Shown here piece by piece: positions 48,301 through 56,082 of a stretch of 56,320 nt of DNA. The DNA lies in NCBI GenBank assembly GCA_005799025.1, contig SYHX01000019.1, forward strand, positions 1 to 56,320, given 5' to 3'. Made by a program: the position numbers and the translations under genes. The stretch is from Bacteroidota bacterium. GTDB lineage: Bacteria > Bacteroidota > Bacteroidia > UBA7662. A model generated the notes under the pieces. It saw nothing but the letters and a program-made list of their open reading frames with translations, was not told where the DNA came from and did not search any database. Each line of letters starts with the position of its first letter. Position 1 is the first letter of the stretch.

Positions 48301-49867
48301 CTTATCGCATGGAGGTGTGCGATTGTTCAAAAGGGAAGCGAGTCTATGTCGAGGTCAGTCCTACCAGTTTTATGGACGTTCATTGTCTGCATCTGGGGTT
48401 TATGTTCAAAATGTTCGAAGTTCTGTAGTTGGATGCGATTCGCTAATTTATTTAAATTTGTGGGTTAATGATAGTATTGGTAGACAGTTGAGCTGGGTAA
48501 TTTGTAGTGGTGATCAAGTTTCTTTCAATGGAAATAATCATATACAAACACCCGGTATTTATCATTACCGTGGCACAAGCTATCTCGGATGTGATTCTTT
48601 GGTATCCATGACTTTGTCCGTCCTCCAAAATTCATCGCATACGATACACGATACAGTGCCTTTTGGGACACTGTACAGGGTTGGGCCTTTCTTTTTTGAT
48701 AGACCAGGTACGTACACTACGATTCTTCGTTCAGCCAACGGCTGTGATTCTGTCCTCACCTTGCATATTGTTTTTTCATCTAACGGAAGGATAATTACTT
48801 CTGTTGGCGGTAATTATGGTTTAGTTGGGGATACTGTTTTGGTTCCTGTAACAATTACCAACCGAACTGTGTTTAATGGATTTTCATATCTTATTGATTA
48901 TGATTCTTCTCTCCTCCATTTTGTTGGATTAGATTCTATAGCCTCTGTTTTTGCTGGAGCATTACGATGCGCGGATACCATTCGATTAACTCCTGCCGGT
49001 CTTCGTAAGAATGTTTTTATTGATGGAAATTTAGCTAACTTGGTTGCAACGAGGACCTTAAATGCAGGGTATTTGAAGTTTAGAATAATGCGTCCTGGGC
49101 CGGCTTTGCTTAGTTGGGTGATTGACTCAAACTTGGGTAGTAAATACCGTGATCTATCTGGTAATTATTTGGATTCTTGCATTTGGGTTAATGGCTGGGT
49201 TTACGGAGGGGCTACTCACCGCTTGGTCAGTGATACCATATGCAGGGGTTCCAATTATCAATTTGGAATTCAATCCTTGGACAGTTCTGGGATATACATG
49301 AGCAGTCAGTTTTCTGCTACAATGGGGGACTCTTTAACGACTTTGAAGTTAATTGTACTGGATAACTCCGATTCACTCGAAATATCTTTAAACTCTACTC
49401 GAGATTCCTTAAAATTAAACGGTGTTTATAGTTCGGTCTCATGGTATCGGGACTCTATACTTCAGCCGTTCTATGGGAATACCATGCCTATTTTAAGAAG
49501 TGGATCGTACGCTTATTATGCGATTGGGCATTCTACACTTTGTGGGAATGACACTTCCAATGTAATGGTTTGGCCTTCTGCTTCCGTCCGAGAGCAGCTT
49601 TCCTCAGGAGCAGGGGCATGGATTTTGTATCCTAACCCAAATTCAGGCCGTATGTACTTACGCAAAAAGGATGATCGTTGTCATGGAGCTTGGAGGTTGT
49701 CTATTCAAGACCATACCGGTAAAAAAGTTTTAGAAAGATTAATCCACGCTTTTGAAAACCAATGTGAAATTGCACTTGATGCAGAAAATCTCAAGCCTTC
49801 TGTATACATCTTGACCATAATGGACGATCAATATTCGGTTTGGCATGCGAAAGTGATCATCCAATAA
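45311..49867 (+). CDS. Giant secreted repeat protein (1518 aa): three cohesin-like domains, about 17 Cys-containing ~50-aa repeats, T9SS CTD
   Basis: Signal peptide MKIVPNRLGVKLVIFWAFWTFISQHSAFSQ; recurrent (I/L)C.G....F......SG.Y.DTL....GCDS...L.L.V units; C-terminal WILYPNPNSGRMYL...LKPSVYILTIMD. Confidence 0.88.
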   Translation: MKIVPNRLGVKLVIFWAFWTFISQHSAFSQTLLPMQNRMFSSSVCQRDTVVVAIRSNNSPSLDSLSMALLIDTNLFVWIGFNQVHSFINPASIQVSLGNPLRFSFQSNPGDTVATGTHTWIHLLLLPKQAGLLSIPWDTAGSVTLDSLGQPYEAVQWFNGALVVNPVLRTVLPRIICEGDSSVFGGISYFVSGAYYDTLQSTLGCDSITELRLTVLSDSVVRATRGICSNGTIFWGGITIIQPGLYIDTLVNAAGCDSIIHLTVNLLPNSSYDLFDTLCANQFYIFLGDTITNTGIYPRIVTAFNGCDSTVVLHLHVIPVPSISLTASVCQGSPFNFGGSLVSTSLPGLFSISDTLLSGLGCDSIVNMSLRIWPTNSDTTRAEICDGDTYTFNNVNLITSGVYCDTLVNQFGCDSFRILILSVRPQVRRILLDTLCPGQTISFGNATISLPGLYNDTLTNQFGCDSIVQLTLIGGNRDTASLAASICQGSSYLFNGLSLTSAGVYNSVFVNRWGCDSLVNLTLTVSPTYLLVFNDTLCAGDTLYLGNLPVTQSGLYTDSLRSSLGCDSIIRRNVFFRPLPSSVQNFSLCAGDTLWINGIPYFSATSFLDTIPGSLCDSLVGFHITVDTFPTRFIHLTLCPGQSYTWNGLVLNHAGLYYDTLNVANGCDSLLVLQLNYVTPRSIQTSQRICQGDSVWWGSVYLFSSGIYQDTVRSYRGCDSLWLSLQLNVHIPFRDTLSDTVCFYESYIFGSDTLRQSGIYSDTVAGVTGCDSIHVLFLHVRPSVDTTIHVTYPFGTYYQVANYTFNTTGRFVVRFPLSNGCDSTVTLNLLIEPPIFGGSGGVGPGFGGGGGNCGPGFGYRPYTTVIEDVYGCIGDTVEVPIWIYNSTGVAAITHTINLDSNKVRFVGVSSILPNINNGSIAFNAASFSTPNGSLYQFRFAWFDTTALSFGAAVLYKVRLLIIDSARSDLAWDILNTGQCEYGNLAGSPIASAIWYNGLSHGGVRLFKREASLCRGQSYQFYGRSLSASGVYVQNVRSSVVGCDSLIYLNLWVNDSIGRQLSWVICSGDQVSFNGNNHIQTPGIYHYRGTSYLGCDSLVSMTLSVLQNSSHTIHDTVPFGTLYRVGPFFFDRPGTYTTILRSANGCDSVLTLHIVFSSNGRIITSVGGNYGLVGDTVLVPVTITNRTVFNGFSYLIDYDSSLLHFVGLDSIASVFAGALRCADTIRLTPAGLRKNVFIDGNLANLVATRTLNAGYLKFRIMRPGPALLSWVIDSNLGSKYRDLSGNYLDSCIWVNGWVYGGATHRLVSDTICRGSNYQFGIQSLDSSGIYMSSQFSATMGDSLTTLKLIVLDNSDSLEISLNSTRDSLKLNGVYSSVSWYRDSILQPFYGNTMPILRSGSYAYYAIGHSTLCGNDTSNVMVWPSASVREQLSSGAGAWILYPNPNSGRMYLRKKDDRCHGAWRLSIQDHTGKKVLERLIHAFENQCEIALDAENLKPSVYILTIMDDQYSVWHAKVIIQ
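45404..45803 (+). other. Cohesin-like domain 1 of the giant protein
   Basis: VCQRDTVVVAIRSNNSPSLDSLSMALLIDTNLFVWIG...WIHLLLLPKQAGLLSIPWD...AVQWFNGALVV. Confidence 0.45.
45812..47806 (+). repeat. Tandem block of 13 degenerate ~150-bp coding repeats (GCDS repeats)
   Basis: GCDS (or LCDS in repeat 9) recurs every ~50 aa; three further units at 48328-48780 and one at 49222-49365. Confidence 0.88.
47887..48327 (+). other. Cohesin-like domain 2 of the giant protein
   Basis: GCIGDTVEVPIWIYNSTGVAAITHTINLDSNKVRFVGVSS...YKVRLLIIDSARSDLAWD. Confidence 0.6.
48793..49215 (+). other. Cohesin-like domain 3 of the giant protein
   Basis: GLVGDTVLVPVTITNRTVFNGFSYLIDYDSSLLHFVGLDS...GYLKFRIMRPGPALLSWV. Confidence 0.65.
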
Positions 49868-49884
49868 CCAGGGAATCCCCTGGT
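49867..49884. terminator. Perfect 7-bp hairpin ACCAGGG-AATC-CCCTGGT between the giant gene and tRNA-Pro (no U tract)
   Basis: Inverted repeat starting at the last base of the TAA stop codon; could serve both convergent units. Confidence 0.4.
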
Positions 49885-49893
49885 CATTGAATG

Positions 49894-49968
49894 TCGGGGT
49901 GAGAGGATTCGAACCTCCGACCACACGCCCCCCAGACGTGTACGCTAACCGGACTGCGCTACACCCCG
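49894..49968 (-). tRNA. tRNA-Pro (GGG)
   Basis: Minus strand CGGGGTG-TA-GCGC...CACGT-CTGGGGG-GCGTG...GGAGG-TTCGAAT-CCTCT-CACCCCG-A; no encoded CCA. Confidence 0.95.
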
Positions 49969-50004
49969 ATGACCGTCAAACGGTCCCCGGCTTGAGCCGG
50001 GTCG

Positions 50005-50034
50005 CAAATATACACCGATGCAGTGACGTAGCAA
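50005..50034 (-). promoter_or_regulatory. Bacteroidota promoter for tRNA-Pro: TTG-N19-TATATTTG
   Basis: Minus-strand TTG (50032-50034), 19 nt, TATATTTG (50005-50012); exact -33/-7 consensus and spacing. Confidence 0.75.
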
Positions 50035-50125
50035 GGCCAAAGGTTCTGCTAGCCGATCTACACGTTTATGAGCGGATAATGCCCTGCTTATGGCTATTTT
50101 GCGCTTGCAATTGGGATATAAAGCG

Positions 50126-51061
50126 ATGAAAGTACTGGTTACAGGGGCCAACGGCTTGTTGGGGCAGAAGTTGCTCAATCGTTTGGTTAAAGAGCTTGGT
50201 TTTCAAATTATGGCAACCGGCCGTGGGGAGCATCGTCTTTTCGGAAAGCATAGGTCGAGCTACACGTACAGGTCCTTGGATGTCACTAGCCGTGACGCGG
50301 TCAGGGATTTTATGGCAGAGTATAGACCCGATTGTGTGATACATACAGCGGCCATGACGCAGGTGGACGATTGTGAGAAAGACCATAGCGCTTGCCGTTT
50401 GAACAACGTGGATGCGGTTCGTTTTGTGGCCGAGGCTTGTGAACCCTGGGGAACGCATTTGATTCACTTGTCCACCGACTTTGTTTTTGATGGTAGGACT
50501 GGCCCTTACCTGGAAGAGGATGAACCCAATCCCCTCAGTATTTATGGGCATTCTAAGGCCGATGCCGAGCAGATTGTGTTGCAATATTCGGGTCCATGGT
50601 CTATAATTCGTACTGTATTGGTTTATGGTTTGGCGGCTGATATGAGCCGGTCCAATATTGTATTGTGGATCAAAAAGTCGTTGGAAGAAGGCCGTGAAAT
50701 TCGTATAGTTTCAGATCAATTTCGTACTCCCACTTTGGCGGAAGATTTGGCAGAGGGCTGTTGTAGGGTGGCTCTGCGAAAAGCCACTGGCATCTACAAC
50801 ATTAGCGGGGGGGAGTACATGTCGGTGCTCGAGATGGCGAGGCGTATTGCAAGGTATTTTCAATTAAACGAGAAATTAATCGAGCCCACAACTTCCTTGG
50901 AATTGGGACAGGCTGCCTCAAGGCCACTCTTGAGTGGCTTCATCATTGACAAGGCCCGGCGTGATTTAGATTACGTGCCTCATACCTTGGAAGAAGGTAT
51001 TTCCTTGATTTTGGAGCAATTTGCTGCTCAATCACCAAACATAGAACGTATAGCCCCTTAA
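50126..51061 (+). CDS. RfbD/dTDP-4-dehydrorhamnose reductase-like SDR family protein
   Basis: MKVLVTGANGLLGQKLLNRL, IHTAAMTQVDDCEKD, HLSTDFVFDGRTGPYLEEDEPNPLSIYGHSKADAE. The upstream track start overlaps the tRNA leader/promoter region. Confidence 0.9.
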   Translation: MKVLVTGANGLLGQKLLNRLVKELGFQIMATGRGEHRLFGKHRSSYTYRSLDVTSRDAVRDFMAEYRPDCVIHTAAMTQVDDCEKDHSACRLNNVDAVRFVAEACEPWGTHLIHLSTDFVFDGRTGPYLEEDEPNPLSIYGHSKADAEQIVLQYSGPWSIIRTVLVYGLAADMSRSNIVLWIKKSLEEGREIRIVSDQFRTPTLAEDLAEGCCRVALRKATGIYNISGGEYMSVLEMARRIARYFQLNEKLIEPTTSLELGQAASRPLLSGFIIDKARRDLDYVPHTLEEGISLILEQFAAQSPNIERIAP

Positions 51062-51070
51062 AAATTATTT

Positions 51071-52585
51071 ATGAGTAGCAACCAAGAATCCTGGGGATCC
51101 CGATTGGGTCTAATTCTCGCCATGGCGGGCAACGCTGTGGGTTTGGGTAATTTTCTGAGATTCCCAGTACAAGCTATCCAAAACGGGGGAGGGGCTTTTA
51201 TCATCCCCTATTTGGTGTGTTTTTTGTTAATGGGTATTCCTTTGTTATGGGTTGAGTGGGCGACTGGTCGATTTGGGGGGAAGAAAGGCAACCATTCAAC
51301 TCCCTTCATCTTGCATGAGCTGGATCCTAAGCGTGCCCTTTGGAAATACGTGGGCGTTTTTGGGATATTCACGAACATTGCGGTCGCCGCTTACTATTGT
51401 TACCTTGAAAGTTGGACCCTGAATTATGTGTGGATGTTTATTCAAAGTGGCTTTAATGGCATGGGGCAGGATGGGGTTGCGAGTTATTTTGATGGCTACA
51501 TAAGCATGGATCAAAATCATACCGCCATTTACTTTTGGTTACTATGCCTATTTCTTAATACCTACATTCTCTCCAAAGGCTTGTCGGGTGGTGTGGAAAA
51601 AGCGGCCAAGGTTGGCATGCCTCTACTTCTCTTGTTTGGTTTGTTTTTGGCTTACAAAGGCATCACCCTCAAAGCCGGAGAATTCGGGGCCTTATTGGAT
51701 GGCACGATTGGTCTAAATTATCTGTGGACCCCTAATTTTGATTCTATTTGGAGCACCAAGGTTTGGTTGGCTGCCGCTGGTCAAATCTTCTTTACGCTGA
51801 GTGTGGGCATGGGTTCAATACAATGTTATGCTGCCTATGTTCGAAGTAAACAAGACATTGCTTTGAATGCCATGTCCGCAGGCTGGATGAATGAGTTTGT
51901 GGAGGTTGTCTTGGGCAGCTCAATTCTCATCCCGATTGCAATCGGTTACCTGGGTGTAGATCAGGTGGTTGAATTGACCAAAAGTGGTGGACTGGGATTG
52001 GGATTCAAAACTTTGCCCTATTTGTTTACCCAATGGGGTCCATTGATGGGCGCTGTAGCTGGTATTTGTTGGTTTGGTCTTTTGTTCTTTGCGGGTATAA
52101 CTTCTTCTTTGGCTATGGGTACACCGGTTATGGCATTTTTGAGGGATGAATTTGGATGGGGCAGGGGAGCCTCGGCCTGGGCTTTTGGGCTAATCGTTAT
52201 GGTGTTGGGTGCACCGACGGTTTTCTTTTACAACGAAGGCGTTTTTGATGAATATGATTATTGGGCAGGGACGGTTAGCCTGGTGCTTTTTGCTTTGCTT
52301 GAGGTGATTTTGTTTGCTTGGGTTTTTGGTATGGACAAAGGCTGGAAGGAAATCAATGAAGGGGCAGACATGAAAATTCCTATAGTTTACCGTTTCATTA
52401 TTCAATATGTTACCCCTCTCATCTTATTGGCTGTGTTTATAGGATCGTTGCCTGATATCATATCCAAAATACAGAACCCGGGGAATGGGTATGTGCAAGG
52501 GGCAAGGCTGCTTTTGCTTGCCCTCTATGCAGGGATAGCTTATGCCGTATATCTGGCCTACCGTCGCCGTAAAGCACGGACTTAG
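51071..52585 (+). CDS. Sodium-dependent neurotransmitter:sodium symporter (NSS/SNF family), MetP-like
   Basis: SWGSRLGLILAMAGNAVGLGNFLRFPVQAIQNGGGAFIIPYL is the NSS TM1 signature. Confidence 0.93.
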   Translation: MSSNQESWGSRLGLILAMAGNAVGLGNFLRFPVQAIQNGGGAFIIPYLVCFLLMGIPLLWVEWATGRFGGKKGNHSTPFILHELDPKRALWKYVGVFGIFTNIAVAAYYCYLESWTLNYVWMFIQSGFNGMGQDGVASYFDGYISMDQNHTAIYFWLLCLFLNTYILSKGLSGGVEKAAKVGMPLLLLFGLFLAYKGITLKAGEFGALLDGTIGLNYLWTPNFDSIWSTKVWLAAAGQIFFTLSVGMGSIQCYAAYVRSKQDIALNAMSAGWMNEFVEVVLGSSILIPIAIGYLGVDQVVELTKSGGLGLGFKTLPYLFTQWGPLMGAVAGICWFGLLFFAGITSSLAMGTPVMAFLRDEFGWGRGASAWAFGLIVMVLGAPTVFFYNEGVFDEYDYWAGTVSLVLFALLEVILFAWVFGMDKGWKEINEGADMKIPIVYRFIIQYVTPLILLAVFIGSLPDIISKIQNPGNGYVQGARLLLLALYAGIAYAVYLAYRRRKART

Positions 52586-52623
52586 TGATTTTTTTTTGGA
52601 ACTTACCATTTTATATCAGATTT

Positions 52624-52767
52624 ATGACGACTATTGCTTTGATCACCCTTTTGCTATCTCAAGGAATTGTTACAGCCTTCACGATATATTTCCTGTGGAA
52701 GGTGTTAAAGAGTCCTCCTGAATCTTTGGAGAATTCAACCAACGAAAATGAAGTAGATGCCGTCTAA
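52624..52767 (+). CDS. MetS-like small subunit of NSS transporter (47 aa)
   Basis: MTTIALITLLLSQGIVTAFTIYFLWKVLKSPPES..., single TM, immediately downstream of the NSS gene. Internal ATG of track ORF 52585. Confidence 0.65.
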   Translation: MTTIALITLLLSQGIVTAFTIYFLWKVLKSPPESLENSTNENEVDAV

Positions 52768-52772
52768 GGCTT

Positions 52773-53414
52773 ATGCTAAGAGGTTGGGTTCGTTCCATGT
52801 TCCGAATTGGAACGAAGGAGGCATTGGGTTTGGGGTTCTTGTCCCTGATGACTTGGGGCGTGCCTGCCCTCAGGGAATGGGCCTTGCAAAACGAAGGATC
52901 GGTAGAAGTTAAGGACCCTTATCTGCTGGGATTGGTTCAAGAAGTACGTGATGAGGAGAGGCTGAACCGAAAACTTATTCAAGAAGGGAAATTATTTCAT
53001 GCCAAGCTTAGACCTGGGGAACATATTGAATTGAACAGGGCAGACACGAACGATCTGATGCGATTACGAGGGGTTGGGCCTTCATTAGCGCGAAGGATTT
53101 GGATTTATCGTAATAGGCTAGGCGGGTTTATTCATTCACATCAATTGTTGGAAGTTTACGGAATGGACAGTATCACCTTCGAGGTTATTCAGCGGTATAT
53201 AACATTGGAAAGCTCTTTGATTCAGCAAATGAGCATCAACAAAGCGGATGTGGAGGTTTTGTCCGATCACCCTTATGTAGGTTGGTCGCTTGCAAAGCGT
53301 ATGGTGGCCTACCGTCGCCAACATGGACCGTATCATACAAAGGACGAACTTTTCCAAATTTTAGGTACGGATTCTTTGCAATGGATAAAGGCATTTCCTT
53401 ACCTAAAGCCTTAA
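52773..53414 (+). CDS. ComEA-like helix-hairpin-helix protein
   Basis: Two HhH units: IELNRADTNDLMRLRGVGPSLARRIWIYRNRLGGF and MSINKADVEVLSDHPYVGWSLAKRMVAYRRQHGPY. Confidence 0.85.
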   Translation: MLRGWVRSMFRIGTKEALGLGFLSLMTWGVPALREWALQNEGSVEVKDPYLLGLVQEVRDEERLNRKLIQEGKLFHAKLRPGEHIELNRADTNDLMRLRGVGPSLARRIWIYRNRLGGFIHSHQLLEVYGMDSITFEVIQRYITLESSLIQQMSINKADVEVLSDHPYVGWSLAKRMVAYRRQHGPYHTKDELFQILGTDSLQWIKAFPYLKP

Positions 53415-53469
53415 TTAAAGAGGCCTACAGCTGTACGCGATGGATTCCGTTTGGGCGTAATTTTACATC

Positions 53470-54615
53470 ATGGATTTTAAGACCTCAGAAAGCACAACCA
53501 TGATAGGCTCTTCCGTAAAGGAATTTGCGGCCCGTCGAATCAAGCCATTTTCCATGGAATGGGATGAAAGCCAAGAATTCCCTCGCGATTTGTTCAAAGA
53601 AATGGGTCAATTAGGCCTTATGGGCGTCCTGGTTCCTGACGCTTACGGTGGCACAGGCTTGGGTTACGAAGAATATGTTGAAGCGATTGTGGAATTGTCC
53701 AAAGCGGATCCCTCTATAGGGCTTTCCATGGCGGCTCATAATTCGCTTTGCACCGGCCATATCATGGCGTTTGGGGACGAGGAACAGAAGCGTCGCTGGT
53801 TGCCCCGATTGGCTTCGGGGGAATGGATTGGTGCATGGGGTTTGACAGAGCCCAATACTGGTTCGGATGCGATGCGGATGCTAACGACTGCCGTGGACAA
53901 GGGCGATCATTGGCTATTGAACGGTGCCAAATGTTGGATAACCCACGGTAATTCAGCAGAGGTCGCCGTGGTGATGGTAAGGACCGGAGAACTTTTGGAT
54001 TCTCATGGGATTTCTGCTTTGGTTGTGGAGCGTGGTACCGAAGGTTGGCTACAAGGCCGCAAAGAGAATAAATTAGGCATGCGCTGTTCGGAGACCACAG
54101 AAATGATCTTCAAAGATTGCAAGGTCCCCAAGGAGAATCTATTGGGTAAAGTAGGGGACGGTTTTGTGCAGGCCATGAAAATTCTGGATGGTGGAAGAAT
54201 CAGTATCGCCGCTTTGTCTCTGGGAATCGCCAAGGGGGCCTTGGAGGCGGCTGTTCGATACGCGGGAGAGCGTCAACAATTTGGGAAGCCTATTGCTGAA
54301 TTTCAAGGAATTGCCTTCAAATTAGCAGATATGGCCACCGAAATAGAGGCGGCACATTTACTGACTATGGAGGCAGCGGCACTCAAGAATGAGGGAAAAC
54401 CGGTGACCAAAGTCTCAGCAATGGCCAAATATTATGCATCCGAGGTTGCAGTTCGGGCATCCACAGAGGCTGTTCAAATCTTTGGTGGATACGGGTACAC
54501 CAAAGATTTCCCTGTCGAAAAGTATTACCGTGATTCCAAGCTGTGTACGATTGGGGAAGGGACAAGTGAAATCCAAAAAATGGTCATCGCAAGGCAATTG
54601 TTCAAGGAATCTTGA
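53470..54615 (+). CDS. Acyl-CoA dehydrogenase
   Basis: [82 protein letters not shown]. Confidence 0.97.
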   Translation: MDFKTSESTTMIGSSVKEFAARRIKPFSMEWDESQEFPRDLFKEMGQLGLMGVLVPDAYGGTGLGYEEYVEAIVELSKADPSIGLSMAAHNSLCTGHIMAFGDEEQKRRWLPRLASGEWIGAWGLTEPNTGSDAMRMLTTAVDKGDHWLLNGAKCWITHGNSAEVAVVMVRTGELLDSHGISALVVERGTEGWLQGRKENKLGMRCSETTEMIFKDCKVPKENLLGKVGDGFVQAMKILDGGRISIAALSLGIAKGALEAAVRYAGERQQFGKPIAEFQGIAFKLADMATEIEAAHLLTMEAAALKNEGKPVTKVSAMAKYYASEVAVRASTEAVQIFGGYGYTKDFPVEKYYRDSKLCTIGEGTSEIQKMVIARQLFKES

Positions 54616-54616
54616 T

Positions 54617-54624
54617 TACATTTG
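54617..54624 (+). promoter_or_regulatory. -7 element TACATTTG ahead of rpsU
   Basis: Exact TAnnTTTG 2 nt after the acyl-CoA dehydrogenase stop and 19 nt before ATG 54644. Confidence 0.45.
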
Positions 54625-54643
54625 CCCTCCTTATTCTTTAAGC

Positions 54644-54838
54644 ATGCTCAAAATTGACCTCAAAGACAACGAAGCCGTAGACAAGGCCCTCAAGCGTTTC
54701 AAGAAGAAATTCGAGAAAACAGGGGTTCTTAAGGAATTGCGTGCTCGTCAGGCTTTCGAAAAGCCATCGATCAGGTCGCGTCAACAGCGATTGCGCGCGG
54801 TTTACCGCCAGCAACTCCTGCAGACCGACGTCGTCTAA
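54644..54838 (+). CDS. rpsU: 30S ribosomal protein S21
   Basis: MLKIDLKDNEAVDKALKRFKKKFEKTGVLKELRARQAFEKPSIRSRQQRLRAVYRQQ. The track ORF is N-terminally over-extended. Confidence 0.96.
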   Translation: MLKIDLKDNEAVDKALKRFKKKFEKTGVLKELRARQAFEKPSIRSRQQRLRAVYRQQLLQTDVV

Positions 54839-54856
54839 GGACTGACATTAATTCTC

Positions 54857-54864
54857 TAAATTTG
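54857..54864 (+). promoter_or_regulatory. -7 element TAAATTTG ahead of the xerC-like gene
   Basis: Exact TAnnTTTG, 8 nt before ATG 54873. Confidence 0.4.
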
Positions 54865-54872
54865 TGGTATCC

Positions 54873-55757
54873 ATGGATTACCGCAACTTTCAGCGTTATT
54901 TAAGCTACGAGAAGAGGGTTTCCCCCCTCACCCTAGAAGCCTATGTTTTGGACTTAGACCAGGTTACTAGTTATTTGAAAGCAGATTGGAATTTGGAGGA
55001 CGGTGAGTTTCCAACCACTCTGCATCTTCGTTCCTGGCTTATTGCTCTCATGGAAAAGGGGCTGCAACCAAGATCTATCAATCGCAAGATTTCTACTCTC
55101 AAATCCTATTTTAAATTTATGATCCGAGAAGGCTTGCACCCTGGCCCGGATCCCTGCAGAGCTCTCCAAAGGCCTAAAACTCCCCGAAATCTCCCTCGAT
55201 CGGTGAGCATATCCTCGATGGAGTTGCTTCTGGAACAAGAATTGCCAGGAAATTTAATGGATTTAAGAGACCGCTGCGTTGTGGAATTGTTGTACGGCTG
55301 TGGGCTCAGAAGAGCCGAAATTATTCAGCTGAAATGGCAGGATTGGGATCGTTCCAATGCGCAGATTAAAATCACCGGCAAAAGATCCAAGGTTAGGATT
55401 TTACCCTTGACCAGGGAATTAATGGATATTTTGAGCCATTATCATCAAGCTTGTGAGCAAATGGGCATGGTGAACATTAGTCAAAGCTTTTTTGGCACTC
55501 CTAAGGGCGAGCCTATGTACCCAAAATTGGTAGGTGACATCGTGCGAAGGGCTTTGAGTAGGGTTAGCACCCAGGAACAGCGTAGTCCACACGTCCTAAG
55601 GCATAGCTTTGCTACGCATCTATTGGACAATGGGGCGGATCTTAACGCAGTCAAAACCTTATTGGGTCACGCAAATTTGGCGGCAACTCAAATCTACACC
55701 CACCAATCTATTGAAAAGTTAAAAGAAATTCACCGTAAAACACACCCCAAAGGATAA
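54873..55757 (+). CDS. XerC/XerD-like tyrosine recombinase
   Basis: LLYGCGLRRAEIIQLKWQDW, SPHVLRHSFATHLLDNGADLNAVKTLLGHANLAATQIYTH: R-HxxR-H-Y catalytic residues present. Confidence 0.95.
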   Translation: MDYRNFQRYLSYEKRVSPLTLEAYVLDLDQVTSYLKADWNLEDGEFPTTLHLRSWLIALMEKGLQPRSINRKISTLKSYFKFMIREGLHPGPDPCRALQRPKTPRNLPRSVSISSMELLLEQELPGNLMDLRDRCVVELLYGCGLRRAEIIQLKWQDWDRSNAQIKITGKRSKVRILPLTRELMDILSHYHQACEQMGMVNISQSFFGTPKGEPMYPKLVGDIVRRALSRVSTQEQRSPHVLRHSFATHLLDNGADLNAVKTLLGHANLAATQIYTHQSIEKLKEIHRKTHPKG

Positions 55758-55770
55758 AGGCAATGCCTTT
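55756..55770 (+). terminator. Hairpin AAAGGC-AAT-GCCTTT after the xerC-like gene
   Basis: Perfect 6-bp inverted repeat overlapping the stop codon; no long T tract. Confidence 0.4.
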
Positions 55771-55829
55771 GTACGGCTCAGATTTACGCTTATTTTTTTG
55801 AATCTAGTGCTTTTTGATAAGTTTTTCAG

Positions 55830-55837
55830 TATCTTTG
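55830..55837 (+). promoter_or_regulatory. -7 element TATCTTTG upstream of the tRNA cluster
   Basis: Exact TAnnTTTG 81 nt before tRNA-Thr. The nearest upstream TTG is not at canonical spacing. Confidence 0.4.
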
Positions 55838-55918
55838 CATTCCTTTTGTCAAACCTATCGTTAGATCGGGTTTTATCGGGTCATACCGGGGCAAGGGGTC
55901 GTTCTTATAGCTTGCTGC

Positions 55919-55991
55919 GCCTCCTTAGCTCAGCTGGTAGAGCAACTGATTTGTAATCAGTAGGTCGCTGGTTCGAATCCGGCAGGAGGCT
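55919..55991 (+). tRNA. tRNA-Thr (TGT)
   Basis: GCCTCCT...ACTGA-TTTGTAA-TCAGT...TTCGAAT...AGGAGGC-T cloverleaf; no encoded CCA. Confidence 0.96.
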
Positions 55992-55998
55992 CGGATTC

Positions 55999-56082
55999 GG
56001 GGAGATACCAGAGTGGCCAAATGGGACCGACTGTAACTCGGTTGGGAAACCTTCGGAGGTTCGAATCCTCCTCTCCCCACCA
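55999..56082 (+). tRNA. tRNA-Tyr (GTA), long variable arm, CCA encoded
   Basis: GGGGAGA...ACCGA-CTGTAAC-TCGGT...TTCGAAT...TCTCCCC-A-CCA. Confidence 0.96.

Noticed and set aside
49887-50129. ORF MNVGVRGFEPPTTRPPDVYANRTALHPDDRQ...
   Set aside because: Antisense translation of tRNA-Pro; this is a classic spurious tRNA-derived ORF.
54873-55757. Tyrosine recombinase as evidence of an integrative element
   Set aside because: Context (rpsU, tRNA cluster) fits the housekeeping XerC-type gene; no att repeats, phage or conjugation genes nearby.
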